Assembly: GCF_025490915.1 (NCBI RefSeq)
Contig: NZ_JANQBA010000004.1
Location: 179,536 to 230,110 of the forward strand
Direction of reading: 5' to 3'
From: Lacticaseibacillus parakribbianus
Lineage (GTDB): Bacteria; Bacillota; Bacilli; Lactobacillales; Lactobacillaceae
Length of the DNA: 50,575 nt
This document shows, in pieces, positions 9,788 through 17,949 of the stretch. How positions within the stretch are numbered: the first letter of the stretch is position 1; each line of letters begins with the position of its first letter. Below the pieces are notes generated by a model. The model did no database searches. It had not been told where the DNA came from and saw only the letters and a list, made by a program, of their open reading frames with translations. The position numbers were made by a program, and so were the translations under genes.

Positions 9788-9808
9788 AGTGAAGCTTTCC
9801 ATCGCTAA

Positions 9809-9845
9809 CTTTTATCAATTTCCCAAAAGCAAGCCCTGATAAAAG
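9809..9845. repeat. Inverted repeat CTTTTATCA / TGATAAAAG
   Basis: Nine-base perfect arms (9809-9817 and 9837-9845) separated by 19 bases, in the AT-richer 3' flank of rlmA. It is not followed by a T-run on either strand. It may be a protein-binding site or an mRNA hairpin; no function is assigned. Confidence 0.5.
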
Positions 9846-9900
9846 CCAGAAATAAAAATGCTTAAGAGTAATTTAACACCCGCTGTCAAAGAATTCAACC

Positions 9901-10740
9901 CTATTTTTCACAATTGTTCACCTGTAACAATTCGACCCCCACGTGGATGCTGGCCGGCGGCTGCTCAAGCATCGCCGCGCGGCGCTCCGCCGGGGCCTGC
10001 CAGGTCAGGGGCGTCATCGCCATCAGGTCGGCAAACTGTGCTTTTGTCAGCGGAAAGTCGTAGGCGATATGTTGCACAGTTGTTTGCGGATAATGCACAA
10101 TAAACCGTTCCTTCACCTCCGCGTTGGAGTAGGTCGCCTTGTCCGTGTCGCGGTACAGCCCGACGCGCAGCTCGCGCAGGTAGTCGCTGGCCGGAATCAC
10201 CTTGAACAGGCGGCCGCCCGGTGCCAGCACCCGGTCGAACTCGGCGTAGGCCCCGGGCGAGAACAGGTCGACGATGACTGAGAAGCTGCCGGCCAAAAAA
10301 GGCAGCCGCGCCAAGTCGGCGACGCAAAAAATGGCTGGCGTGGTCAACCCGCCGGCCAGCTGGATCGCTGGCGCGGAGATGTCAAAGCCGACGCCGGTCG
10401 CCCCGCTCGCCGTCAGGTAGGCGGTCGGGGTGCCTTCGCCGCAGCCGATGTCCAAGAAGCGGTCGGCGGCGGTCAGCTGCGCTTCAATCGCGTCCAGGAA
10501 CGGCTTGAAGAACCCGGCGTCCAGCATGCGCCGCCGGGCCGCCAGCATCGGTGCCAGGTACTCCGTGGCCACCGGCTTGTTCAGGAAGTTGACGGTTCCC
10601 TTCTTGGCCAAATCGAAGCGGTGCTGGTTCTCACACACTAGGCTCAGGCCATCGACGGCCAGCGGCTGTCGACACACCGGGCAGGCGAATAGCGGTCCGA
10701 GGGCCGCCATCGCCGCCGCCTTTTCACTGATTTTTCGCAC
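9901..10740 (-). CDS. rlmA: 23S rRNA (guanine-N1)-methyltransferase RlmA type
   Basis: A 279-residue class I SAM methyltransferase with an N-terminal zinc site (Cys20, Cys23, Cys36, His40: CPVC...CENQH) and the SAM loop LDIGCGEGTPTAYL near residue 95. This domain pair is specific to RlmA family enzymes, which methylate N1 of a guanine (745 or 748) in 23S helix 35. Orthologues of the 748 type confer tylosin resistance in actinomycetes; the Gram-positive type is expected here. Translation starts at GTG, eight bases after AGAGGAG. It is divergent from corA across 72 bases. Confidence 0.9.
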   Translation of the reverse strand: MRKISEKAAAMAALGPLFACPVCRQPLAVDGLSLVCENQHRFDLAKKGTVNFLNKPVATEYLAPMLAARRRMLDAGFFKPFLDAIEAQLTAADRFLDIGCGEGTPTAYLTASGATGVGFDISAPAIQLAGGLTTPAIFCVADLARLPFLAGSFSVIVDLFSPGAYAEFDRVLAPGGRLFKVIPASDYLRELRVGLYRDTDKATYSNAEVKERFIVHYPQTTVQHIAYDFPLTKAQFADLMAMTPLTWQAPAERRAAMLEQPPASIHVGVELLQVNNCEK

Positions 10741-10756
10741 AGATTGTGCTCCTCTC

Positions 10757-10785
10757 TGTCACTTCCCCCGAATTTAAAGTAGACT
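10757..10785 (+). promoter_or_regulatory. Probable corA promoter
   Basis: TGTCAC, 17 bases, TAGACT (10780-10785). The transcript start would fall next to a GGGGAAAACCCC hairpin (10787-10798), directly ahead of the AAAGGAGGG ribosome site. The -35 is weak. Confidence 0.45.
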
Positions 10786-10812
10786 AGGGGAAAACCCCCA
10801 AAGGAGGGTAAC

Positions 10813-11760
10813 ATGCTTTCGGTCTATAAATTCGATGATACCGTGGGGAAGATGAAGGCACAAGACAAAATCGAGGCCAACGTCTGGATCAACGTGATCG
10901 ATCCGACCCCCGAAGAGCTGATGAAGCTGCAGAAAAAGGCGCGTGTGTCCGAAGACTTCCTGCTGTACGGCATGGACCCCGACGAAGGGGCGCGTTACGA
11001 GTACGACGAGGACTCAGACGCCCACCTGATGATCTACGACATGCCGGTCGCCGCGCTGGATCCCAAGGGCCGCGCGACTTACCAAACCGTGCCCTTGGCC
11101 ATCATCATCACCAGCACCGCCCTGATCACCATCGACGCCAACCCGCAGCCGCTGCTCGCGCTGTTTGCCGAGGGCAAAGTGCCGAACTTCAACCCCAAGC
11201 TGAAGAACAAGGCGGCGCTGTTGATGCTGTACAAGGCGACCGTCGCCTACTTGGCCTACCTAAGAGACATCAACAAGGCCAGAGAGGCGCTTGAAAACAA
11301 GCTGCAAAACAACCTCAAAAACGAGGAACTCTACGCCTTGATGGGCATCCAGCGCGGCTTGGTCTACTTCATGATGAGCCTCAAAACCGACCGCAACGTG
11401 CTGCTGCAGCTGCAGCGCAGCAACCCCCTGCGGCTCAACGAGGAGGACCAAGACCTCTTGGACGACATCCTGATTGAAAACCAGCAAGGGACCGAAATGG
11501 CGCAGATTTCTAACTCCATCATCAACGAAACCGCCGACACCTACTCGTCGATCATCTCCAACAACATGAACGGCGTGATGAAGTTCCTGACCGCCTACTC
11601 GATCATCCTGACCATCCCCACTTTGGTCTTCTCGTTTTACGGCATGAACGTCGAGCTGCCGCTAGCCAACATGCACGTGTCGTGGATCATCACCATCGTC
11701 ATCTCGCTGGTGATCGCGATTCTGCTGGGCTTTCAGTTCTGGCACCGCAAGTACTTCTAA
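10813..11760 (+). CDS. corA: CorA-family divalent metal ion transporter
   Basis: A 315-residue CorA protein that should take up Mg2+ (or Co2+/Ni2+). It has a large soluble N-terminal funnel domain and two C-terminal membrane helices. The signature YGMN is at residues 276-279, after helix one (FLTAYSIILTIPTLVFSF), and the acidic/hydrophobic loop ELPLANMH follows. The basic C-terminal end WHRKYF is usual. AAAGGAGGG lies five bases before the ATG. It stands alone: the upstream gene is divergent and about 246 bases follow before guaC. Confidence 0.93.
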   Translation: MLSVYKFDDTVGKMKAQDKIEANVWINVIDPTPEELMKLQKKARVSEDFLLYGMDPDEGARYEYDEDSDAHLMIYDMPVAALDPKGRATYQTVPLAIIITSTALITIDANPQPLLALFAEGKVPNFNPKLKNKAALLMLYKATVAYLAYLRDINKAREALENKLQNNLKNEELYALMGIQRGLVYFMMSLKTDRNVLLQLQRSNPLRLNEEDQDLLDDILIENQQGTEMAQISNSIINETADTYSSIISNNMNGVMKFLTAYSIILTIPTLVFSFYGMNVELPLANMHVSWIITIVISLVIAILLGFQFWHRKYF

Positions 11761-11872
11761 GCCGAATGTGCAGCCGCTCGTAGCCGCCATCGTGCGGTTC
11801 ACCGGCGTCACCGCCGCCAAGTCGATTCGGGCCTGGCGGTTTTTGCGTTCCGTAAACGGCCAAAAACCAGTG

Positions 11873-11885
11873 AATTCCGAACTTT
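11873..11885 (+). promoter_or_regulatory. PurR box 1 upstream of guaC
   Basis: AATTCCGAACTTT fits the PurBox consensus AWWWCCGAACWWT exactly. Its centre is about 65 bases upstream of the predicted guaC transcript start, a distance like that of activating PurBoxes in Lactococcus. See findings. Confidence 0.6.
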
Positions 11886-11908
11886 AGTGGCGGTCGGGCA
11901 AAAATAAA

Positions 11909-11937
11909 TTGACTTTTCCCGAATTTAACCGTATATT
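11909..11937 (+). promoter_or_regulatory. guaC promoter
   Basis: TTGACT, exactly 17 bases, TATATT. This is a near-consensus housekeeping promoter. The predicted start near 11944 gives a leader of about 63 bases. Confidence 0.8.
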
Positions 11938-11961
11938 TCGGGGTGGTGCGTCAAACACCCG

Positions 11962-11987
11962 CCGAACCCGGCGCAATGTTCGGTTTT
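11962..11987 (-). promoter_or_regulatory. PurR box 2 / leader hairpin of guaC
   Basis: Positions 11975-11987 read AAAACCGAACATT on the minus strand, an exact PurBox match. With CCGAAC at 11962-11967 they form an inverted repeat (CCGAAC-N10-GTTCGG) inside the transcribed leader, so the site could also fold as an RNA hairpin. Confidence 0.55.
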
Positions 11988-12006
11988 TAGCGAAAGGACG
12001 ATTTTC

Positions 12007-12984
12007 ATGGAAATTTTTGATTACGAAGACATCCAACTGATCCCCAACAAGTGTGTCGTTCGCTCCCGCAGCGAGGTCGACACCACGGTTGAATTCGGCG
12101 GCCGCACGTTCAAGCTGCCGGTGGTGCCGGCCAACATGCAGACCATCATCGACGAGCCACTGGCCGTCCAGCTGGCCCAAAGCGGCTACTTCTACGTGAT
12201 GCACCGCTTCAACCCGGAAACCCGCACGGCCTTCATCCAGGACATGCACGACAAGAACCTGTTCGCTTCGATCTCCGTCGGCGTCAAGGACAGCGAGTTC
12301 GCCTTCATCGAGGCGCTCGCCCAAGCCAAGCTGGTGCCCGAGTACATCACCATCGACATCGCCCACGGCCACGCGCAGATCGTGATCGACATGATTCAGC
12401 ACATCAAGCGCCTGCTGCCGGAAAGCTTCGTCATCGCCGGCAACGTCGGCACCCCGGAAGGCGTTCGCGAGCTTGAAAACGCCGGCGCGGATGCCACCAA
12501 GGTCGGCATCGGCCCGGGCAAGGTCTGCATCACCAAGCTCAAAACCGGCTTTGGTACCGGCGGCTGGCAGTTAGCGGCCTTGCGGTGGTGTGCCAAGGCG
12601 GCGCGTAAGCCGATCATCACCGACGGCGGCATCCGCAACAACGGCGACATCGCCAAGTCCCTGCGCTTCGGCGCCACGATGTGCATGATCGGCTCAATGT
12701 TCGCCGGTCACATCGAAACCCCGGGCAAGAAGGTCGAAAAGGACGGTAAGCTCTACGCCGAGTACTTCGGCTCCGCCTCCGAGTACCAAAAGGGCGAGCA
12801 CCACAACGTCGAGGGCAAAAAAATCCTGCTGCCGGTCAAGGGCCACATCCAAGACACCCTGACCGAAATGCAAGAGGACCTGCAATCCGCCGTGTCCTAC
12901 GCCGGCGGCCGCGACCTCGCCGCCTTGACCAAGGTCGATTACGTCATCGTCAAGAACTCGATTTTCAACGGCGACCAATACTAG
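12007..12984 (+). CDS. guaC: GMP reductase
   Basis: A 325-residue IMPDH/GMPR barrel without CBS domains. It converts GMP to IMP with NADPH, releasing ammonia, in purine salvage. The start [18 protein letters not shown] and the active-site loop [11 protein letters not shown] (Cys at residue 174) match the Firmicute GuaC type rather than IMP dehydrogenase, which is about 490 residues. AAAGGA lies eight bases before the ATG. It is a single gene with its own promoter, PurBox-like sites and a strong terminator, fitting PurR control of nucleotide balance. Confidence 0.95.
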   Translation: MEIFDYEDIQLIPNKCVVRSRSEVDTTVEFGGRTFKLPVVPANMQTIIDEPLAVQLAQSGYFYVMHRFNPETRTAFIQDMHDKNLFASISVGVKDSEFAFIEALAQAKLVPEYITIDIAHGHAQIVIDMIQHIKRLLPESFVIAGNVGTPEGVRELENAGADATKVGIGPGKVCITKLKTGFGTGGWQLAALRWCAKAARKPIITDGGIRNNGDIAKSLRFGATMCMIGSMFAGHIETPGKKVEKDGKLYAEYFGSASEYQKGEHHNVEGKKILLPVKGHIQDTLTEMQEDLQSAVSYAGGRDLAALTKVDYVIVKNSIFNGDQY

Positions 12985-12990
12985 ACCACA

Positions 12991-13024
12991 AAGCCAGCCC
13001 CGCGCAGTTGCGCGGGGCTGGCTT
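12991..13024 (+). terminator. guaC terminator
   Basis: A 16-base perfect GC-rich stem (AAGCCAGCCCCGCGCA) with a tiny loop, then TTGTTGTT. It lies between convergent genes, though the T-tract suits guaC only. Confidence 0.8.
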
Positions 13025-13035
13025 GTTGTTCGGCG

Positions 13036-13410
13036 TCACTTCGCCGGCCGGTAGTCCAGGGTGCTGCCGACCACCACGCGGGGGCGAACCGCCGGGCTCA
13101 GGTACAGCGCGTTGGCCAGGCCGCCGTCCTTGGGTTGCGGGGCAAACATCAGCGTGACGTGGCCGATGCTTTGGAGGTTGGCGTTGGCCAACGCTCCGAC
13201 CGCGGTGATCGTGTAGGTCGCCTCGTCGATGGTTAGCGTATCACCGGCGGCCAGGCTCAGCTTGCGCTGGGCCGCCTGGTCCAAGAAGCGCTGGATCACC
13301 GCGACCTGGCGCAGGGCCGCCGTCGCGCTGTCGTCAAAAAGAATCACCATCGGGTCGCGGTCGCTCAGCGCCTTGGGCCCGACCGCCGTAATCGTTGCCG
13401 TGATGCTCAT
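13036..13410 (-). CDS. PTS glucitol/sorbitol IIA-like protein (probable non-phosphorylated)
   Basis: This 124-residue protein resembles the PTS glucitol/sorbitol IIA (GutA) family along its length: MVILFDDSA near the N-terminus, GDTLTIDEATYTITAVG, and ANANLQSIGHVTLMF near the end. In this family the phospho-accepting His sits in a VIH motif about 20 residues after the ILF strand; here the matching place reads VIQ. No glucitol IIB, IIC or dehydrogenase gene is nearby. It may bind or regulate rather than pass phosphate. The start MSITATITAVG was chosen over an earlier in-frame ATG on family length; the Shine-Dalgarno is poor. Confidence 0.72.
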   Translation of the reverse strand: MSITATITAVGPKALSDRDPMVILFDDSATAALRQVAVIQRFLDQAAQRKLSLAAGDTLTIDEATYTITAVGALANANLQSIGHVTLMFAPQPKDGGLANALYLSPAVRPRVVVGSTLDYRPAK

Positions 13411-13457
13411 GATATCGCCTGCTTTCTGCTTTTGCCTCAATTGTAACACGCCTTGCA

Positions 13458-13466
13458 TGGTATACT
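13458..13466 (+). promoter_or_regulatory. Extended -10 promoter of the lactonase gene
   Basis: TGGTATACT, an extended -10 with no good -35. It is 37 bases upstream of the ATG at 13503, in the divergent gap with the IIA-like gene. Confidence 0.55.
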
Positions 13467-13502
13467 GAAAGCGTTCAAACTGACTGAGGAGGCACTTAAC
13501 TT

Positions 13503-14549
13503 ATGAAACAAACCGTGATTCTCGGCGGCTACACCAAGCGCGGCGGCGCCGGCATCTACCGCGCCGCGTTCGACAGCGCGACCGGCGAGCTGACCGAACC
13601 GACCCCGCTGGTCTCAACCATCGGCAGTCCGACCTACCTGGCGGTGTCCAAGGCGAACTTCGCCTACGCCGTCGATGCCGGCCAAGGCGTCGGCGGGGTG
13701 GCCACCATCGACCTGAACCAAACCCCGGCCAAGGTGATCGCCGAAGTACTGGTGCCGGGCTCAAGCCCCGCCCACATTTCGATTGACGAAACCCGCCAGC
13801 TGGTTTTTGCCAGCAACTACCACGAAGGCCGCGTCAACGTCTACAAGATTCAGCCGGACCACACGCTGGTGGAAACCGCCGTGGCGCAGCACGACAACGC
13901 CTTGCACGGCCCCAAGCCCGAGCAGGCAGACGGCGCCCATGTCCACTTCGCCGCTTTGACCCAAGACCAGCGACTGGCCGTGGTCGACCTGGGCATCGAC
14001 CAGGTCAGCACCTACCCGGTTTCGGCCGCCGGCAAGCTCGGTGAGCCGACCATCCTGAAGCTGCCGGCAGGCTACGGACCGCGCCACTTGGCCTTCAATT
14101 CGGACAAAAACATCGCGTACCTGCTGGGCGAGCTGTCCAGCCAGGTCAGCGTCCTGCCTTACGACCCGGCCACCGGTGCCTTCACCCTGGGCCAGACGCA
14201 ATCGACCATTCCAGCCGACTGGCACGACTTCAACGGCGCCGCCGCGATTCGCATCAGCGCAGACAACCAGTTCTTGTACCTGAGCAACCGCGGTCACAAC
14301 AGCCTGAACGTCTACGCGATCGCCGAAGACGGGCTGAGCCTGAGCCTGATTCAGCAGCTGCCAACGGAAGGCGACTTCCCGCGCGACTTTGCACTGGACC
14401 GCACCGAATCCTACGTGCTTGCGGTGAACCAGAAGTCCGACAACGGCACCCTGTACCGCCGCGATGCCGCGACCGGCCTGCTGACCGAAATTCAAAAAGA
14501 CATCAAGACCCCGGAGGCCGTCAACGTGTTGTTCCTCAACGCCGACTAA
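13503..14549 (+). CDS. pgl: Lactonase family protein (6-phosphogluconolactonase type, seven-bladed propeller)
   Basis: A 348-residue member of the Pfam Lactonase family (YbhE/YkgB). It should hydrolyse 6-phosphogluconolactone in the oxidative pentose phosphate path. Family motifs include GGYTKRGGAGIY at the N-terminus, GSSPAHISID, GPRHLAFN, SNRGHNSLNVYAI and EGDFPRDFALD, spaced as propeller blades. GAGGAGG lies ten bases before the ATG. Some members act on other sugar or muconate lactones, so the exact substrate is inferred. A strong terminator ends the unit. Confidence 0.88.
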   Translation: MKQTVILGGYTKRGGAGIYRAAFDSATGELTEPTPLVSTIGSPTYLAVSKANFAYAVDAGQGVGGVATIDLNQTPAKVIAEVLVPGSSPAHISIDETRQLVFASNYHEGRVNVYKIQPDHTLVETAVAQHDNALHGPKPEQADGAHVHFAALTQDQRLAVVDLGIDQVSTYPVSAAGKLGEPTILKLPAGYGPRHLAFNSDKNIAYLLGELSSQVSVLPYDPATGAFTLGQTQSTIPADWHDFNGAAAIRISADNQFLYLSNRGHNSLNVYAIAEDGLSLSLIQQLPTEGDFPRDFALDRTESYVLAVNQKSDNGTLYRRDAATGLLTEIQKDIKTPEAVNVLFLNAD

Positions 14550-14558
14550 TCCGGTTGC

Positions 14559-14588
14559 GCCGCCTCGCTCGCCGAGGCGGCTTTTTTG
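14559..14588 (+). terminator. Terminator of the lactonase gene
   Basis: GCCGCCTCG / CGAGGCGGC stem with a five-base loop, followed by six T. Confidence 0.88.
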
Positions 14589-14721
14589 TGCTGCCACCGC
14601 CGGTCGCCACGCCGCAATATGTGTCATGGTATAAATTAGTAATGCCATAAACAAAACTTTCTGGTATCCTAGAACACAGACCTGCAAACTCAGCACCCAG
14701 CGTGCGGAACGGAAGTGACTC

Positions 14722-15591
14722 ATGTATCAGCTATGCACAGACTCCGGATGTGACCTGCCCCAGACCCTGCTTGACGACCACCACGTCGCGGCGATTCCCT
14801 TTCACTACAGCGTCAACGGCACCTTGATGACCGACGCCTTGGGCGAGACGCACGAAAGCGACGCGGTTTACGCCAAGCTGCACGCCGCCGAAGCGGTGTC
14901 GACCACGCAGATCAACGTCGGCGAGTACCACGCCTTCTTCGCGCCCTTCGTCGCGGCCAACGTGCCGGTGCTTTACCTCGGCTTCTCCGGCGCCTTGTCC
15001 GGCTCGCTGGACAGCGCCAGGCAGGCGCGAGCGCTGCTCTTGGCCGACCACCCCGGCGCCGTCATCACCATCGTCGACACCCTGGGGGCCAGCGGCGGCG
15101 AGGGCCTGTTGGTCCTACGTGCCGCGGCGCTGCAGGCGGCCGGCGCCACGCTTGACGAAGTGGCCACCTGGGTCACGACCCACCGTCAGTTCATGCACCA
15201 CTGGGTCACCGTCGACGACCTGGACCACCTGGTTCGCGGCGGCCGGCTGCCCAAGGCGGCCGCGGTCATCGGCGGCATGCTCAAAATCAAACCGCTGCTT
15301 GAAATCGACGCCACCGGGCGCGTCAAGCTCAGCGGCAAGGCGCGGTCGCGCAAGGCCGCCTTGGGGAAGCTGGTCGCCGCGGCCACCGCTGCCTACGACG
15401 CCGACCCCCAGCAGACGCTGATGCTGGCCACCGCCGGCGACTGGAGCGCCACGGCGGCGGTCGCGACGGCGATTCGCGCCGCCCGGCCGGCGGTGCGGCT
15501 GCTGATTCGCCCGGTCAGCCTGACCATCGCCTGCCACACCGGCTACGGCTGCATGGCCGTGTTCGGCCTGACCGCCACGCCACGCAGTTGA
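14722..15591 (+). CDS. DegV family protein (fatty-acid binding), paralogue 1
   Basis: A 289-residue DegV protein, FakB-like. It probably holds a fatty acid for phosphorylation by a FakA-type kinase. The start MYQLCTDSGCDLP contains the conserved TDS; further motifs are STTQINVGEY, LGFSGALSGS and VVDTLGAS-like IVDTLGASGGEG. The basic region RGGRLPKAAAVIGGMLKIKP is present and the C-terminal CHTGYGC loop closes the ligand. A second DegV gene of the same length lies at 19632. An extended -10 (TGGTATCCT, 14662-14670) precedes it and a strong terminator follows. Confidence 0.92.
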   Translation: MYQLCTDSGCDLPQTLLDDHHVAAIPFHYSVNGTLMTDALGETHESDAVYAKLHAAEAVSTTQINVGEYHAFFAPFVAANVPVLYLGFSGALSGSLDSARQARALLLADHPGAVITIVDTLGASGGEGLLVLRAAALQAAGATLDEVATWVTTHRQFMHHWVTVDDLDHLVRGGRLPKAAAVIGGMLKIKPLLEIDATGRVKLSGKARSRKAALGKLVAAATAAYDADPQQTLMLATAGDWSATAAVATAIRAARPAVRLLIRPVSLTIACHTGYGCMAVFGLTATPRS

Positions 15592-15633
15592 TACAGCAAG
15601 GCCCCCGCAGCCAATGCAGGGGCCTTGCTGTAT
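15591..15633. terminator. Bidirectional terminator between degV and the small unknown gene
   Basis: A 15-base perfect stem ATACAGCAAGGCCCC / GGGGCCTTGCTGTAT with a 13-base loop. It begins in the degV stop codon and ends at the stop of the convergent 15633 gene. The T-tract is poor on both sides. Confidence 0.65.
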
Positions 15634-15971
15634 CAGTCCTTGTCGCGGTCACCGTCAGGAGGCACCGCCCGGTACTGACGCGCGAACTGCTTGGCCGACA
15701 CCACGCGATGATTGGTCACATCCAGCACATCGCCGGGGTACCCCAGCACGTACATGCCGTAACCGGCAAAGCCGCCGCCGAGCGACCCCACCGCGCCGAC
15801 CTTCAGATTCGCCGCCGCATCCGGCGAAAGTCCGGCCATCAAAATGCGCAGATGCCCGTCCAACCAGCACAGGTAATGCGCCGCAAAGGCCTGCCGCACC
15901 CACGGCGGCTGCGGCGCCGCTTGGTCAATCACCCACACCACCGCCGGGCGGTTCTTGTACCACACCGTCAT
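15633..15971 (-). CDS. Small hypothetical protein
   Basis: A 112-residue protein that I do not recognise. It begins MTVWYKNRPAVVWVIDQAAP, has a hydrophobic Gly/Tyr-rich centre (GGGFAGYGMYVLGYPGDVLDV near 65-85) and ends in a charged tail (PPDGDRDKD). No signal peptide or clear membrane helix is present. The ATG was chosen because a purine-rich GGAGGGAGTGGG precedes it; the frame is open 48 codons further. Codon use matches its neighbours. It is convergent with degV and shares its terminator. Confidence 0.55.
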   Translation of the reverse strand: MTVWYKNRPAVVWVIDQAAPQPPWVRQAFAAHYLCWLDGHLRILMAGLSPDAAANLKVGAVGSLGGGFAGYGMYVLGYPGDVLDVTNHRVVSAKQFARQYRAVPPDGDRDKD

Positions 15972-16094
15972 TAATCCCACTCCCTCCGTTAAGTCACACA
16001 CAGTATCGCACCTTTTCATGACGATCGCCCGAACGGTTTTGTCACCGCGGCCGCGCGATTGCCCGGGTAATCCCGGGGCCGGGCCAAAAACCGC

Positions 16095-16123
16095 TTGCAA
16101 TGCCCCAGGCGGCATGGTAGGCT
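16095..16123 (+). promoter_or_regulatory. Promoter of the MFS gene
   Basis: TTGCAA, 17 bases, TAGGCT with an extended TGG. The leader to the ATG is about 80 bases. Confidence 0.55.
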
Positions 16124-16211
16124 ACTTCCAGACAAACATTAGCGGCGCGGCCGCCAACGTTCGCCAAAATAAGGAACGACAGAGAGCGTTCTTTTTGGAG
16201 GAAAATTGAAT

Positions 16212-17450
16212 ATGCAAACTTCAGCAGCGCGTTCTACTGACCATCTGTCGCACGAGCAAAAACTCGTGATGGCATCCACCGCATCAGGCTTTTCGCTAGA
16301 GAACATGGACATCATGTTCCTCTCGTTCGCATTGACGCCGATCATCACCGAACTCCACATTTCAAGCGGAGCCGCGGGGTTGATCGGGTCGATCACCAAT
16401 GTCGGCATGTTGGTCGGTGGGGCGCTTTTTGGTCTGCTCGGCGACCGCATCGGCCGGGTCAAGACCTTCTCCCACACGATTCTGATTTTCGCCGTCGCCA
16501 CGGCGCTGATGGCCTTTGCCAACAACATCTGGCTGATTTACGCCCTGCGCTTTTTGGCCGGCATCGGGGCCGGCGGTGAGTACGGCGTCGGCATCGCGCT
16601 GATCGCCGAGAGCTTCGAGCACGACCGCATCGGCCGCATGACCTCCGTCGCCGCCATCGGTGGCCAGATCGGCGCCATCATCGCGGCGCTGGCCGCCTCC
16701 GTCATTTTGCCGCTGTGGGGCTGGCATGCGCTGTTCTTGCTCGGCGTCTTGCCGGTGGCCCTGACCTTCTTCGTGCGGGCTCACCTGCACGAATCCGCGG
16801 CCTTCCTTGAGGCCCGGGCCACGGCCGTCCAAAAGCACCAGCGCGTCGCCTTCTCCGAGCTGTTCAAGACCCGCCACCTGGCCGCCCAGACCCTGGGGCT
16901 GATGGTGATGACCATCGTCCAGATTGCCGGCTACTTCGGCCTGATGAACTGGCTGCCGGTGATTGTCCAAAAGCAGCAGGGCCTGTCCGTCTCCGGCTCC
17001 GCCCTGTGGATGGTCGCCACCATCTGCGGCATGTGCGTCGGCATGGCCGTGTTCGGTAACATTCTCGACCACCTCGGCCCCCGCTGGGCATTCGGCCTGT
17101 TTTTGACCGCCAGCGCCTTGATCGTGTTCGCCATCACGCTGGCCCACTCCAGCGCGGTGCTGGTCATCATCGGTGCCATCGTCGGCTTTTGTAGCAACGG
17201 CATGTTCGGCGGCTACGGGGCCGTGATCAGCCAGCTGTACCCGGCTCGCATCCGCTCGACGGCCAACAACGTGATCATGAACGTCGGCCGCGCGATCGGC
17301 GGCTTTTCCTCCGTGGTCATCGGCCTGTTGATGGACCACTACACGCTGACCATCACGATGGGCTTCCTGTCGGCCCTGTACATCATCTCGCTGATCACGA
17401 TGCTGAGCCTGCCTGGGCTGCGCGACCTCAGTCGCCGGGCCCGGGCCTAA
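16212..17450 (+). CDS. MFS transporter, AAHS (aromatic acid:H+ symporter)-like
   Basis: A 12-helix major facilitator of about 412 residues. Motif A is present after helix 2 (GLLGDRIGRVK), and the run GIGAGGEYGVGIALIAE in helix 4 is typical of the sugar-porter/AAHS branch, as is MTSVAAIGGQIGA. The likely cargo is an organic or aromatic acid, but substrate cannot be fixed by sequence. GGAGG lies ten bases before this ATG; a TTG at 16206, only four bases after the GGAGG, is the alternative start. It is monocistronic, with its own promoter and terminator. Confidence 0.85.
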   Translation: MQTSAARSTDHLSHEQKLVMASTASGFSLENMDIMFLSFALTPIITELHISSGAAGLIGSITNVGMLVGGALFGLLGDRIGRVKTFSHTILIFAVATALMAFANNIWLIYALRFLAGIGAGGEYGVGIALIAESFEHDRIGRMTSVAAIGGQIGAIIAALAASVILPLWGWHALFLLGVLPVALTFFVRAHLHESAAFLEARATAVQKHQRVAFSELFKTRHLAAQTLGLMVMTIVQIAGYFGLMNWLPVIVQKQQGLSVSGSALWMVATICGMCVGMAVFGNILDHLGPRWAFGLFLTASALIVFAITLAHSSAVLVIIGAIVGFCSNGMFGGYGAVISQLYPARIRSTANNVIMNVGRAIGGFSSVVIGLLMDHYTLTITMGFLSALYIISLITMLSLPGLRDLSRRARA

Positions 17451-17471
17451 GCCCGGCCCAAGCCACACGTC

Positions 17472-17509
17472 AAAAAGGCCTTCCTGCAGTCACAGGGGAG
17501 CCTTTTTTT
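17472..17509. terminator. Bidirectional terminator after the MFS gene
   Basis: AAAAAGGC...CCTG / CAGG...GCCTTTTTTT, with A- and T-runs on opposite flanks, so it can stop transcripts from both sides. It would also end the leftward RNA predicted from 17890. Confidence 0.85.
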
Positions 17510-17510
17510 G

Positions 17511-17949
17511 GTGCCGGCCGCGCCGAAGCCACCGCCGATCGAAACGGGCGGTGGCCGTACGTTGCGTGACCTGATTGCGGCGATTCGGTGGCGGCGAGGC
17601 GGGATTGCCCGGCCCCGCCGCCGGTTGGTGCAAGCCGCCTGTCAGTCGGCGCCGCAGCTACCTCGCGATGCGAGTAGGCGTCAGGCTTTGCGGCAGGCGG
17701 ATGGTGGTCCACACCCTGGTGGTCGGTCCCAATCGGAGGGGACCGTTGCACGAAAACGTCGACGTTGTTGCCTGGTTCGGCATGGCATGGGTGGGGGTAC
17801 TGGGAATGCTTATGTCCCGGACCTTCCCCCTAAGCAGTAGAGTTGCAAGCGCCGCGGCCGCGGCGTTTTCCCTGCCCGTTGACAATCATCTGATTATAAT
17901 GTAAGCCCTGCCACCGCTAGCGTCAACTTTCAAGCTCCCGTTGGCGCCA
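17511..17949 (-). ncRNA. Candidate structured noncoding RNA, copy A, with promoter
   Basis: This fills the 530-base gap between the MFS gene and cutC. Its leftward promoter is TTGACG (17921-17926), 17 bases, TACATT (17898-17903). A predicted RNA of about 400 bases runs from near 17890 to the bidirectional terminator at 17472. A second copy lies at 46321-46824, with a 72-base block identical in both (17702-17773) and several shared hairpins, such as GGTCCC-N7-GGGACC and GGGA-N9-TCCC. No start codon has a ribosome site. See findings. Confidence 0.65.

Noticed and set aside
13036..13458. Start of the IIA-like gene at 13458
   Set aside because: This would add 16 residues not typical of the family and overlap the divergent promoter; the ATG at 13410 fits the family length.
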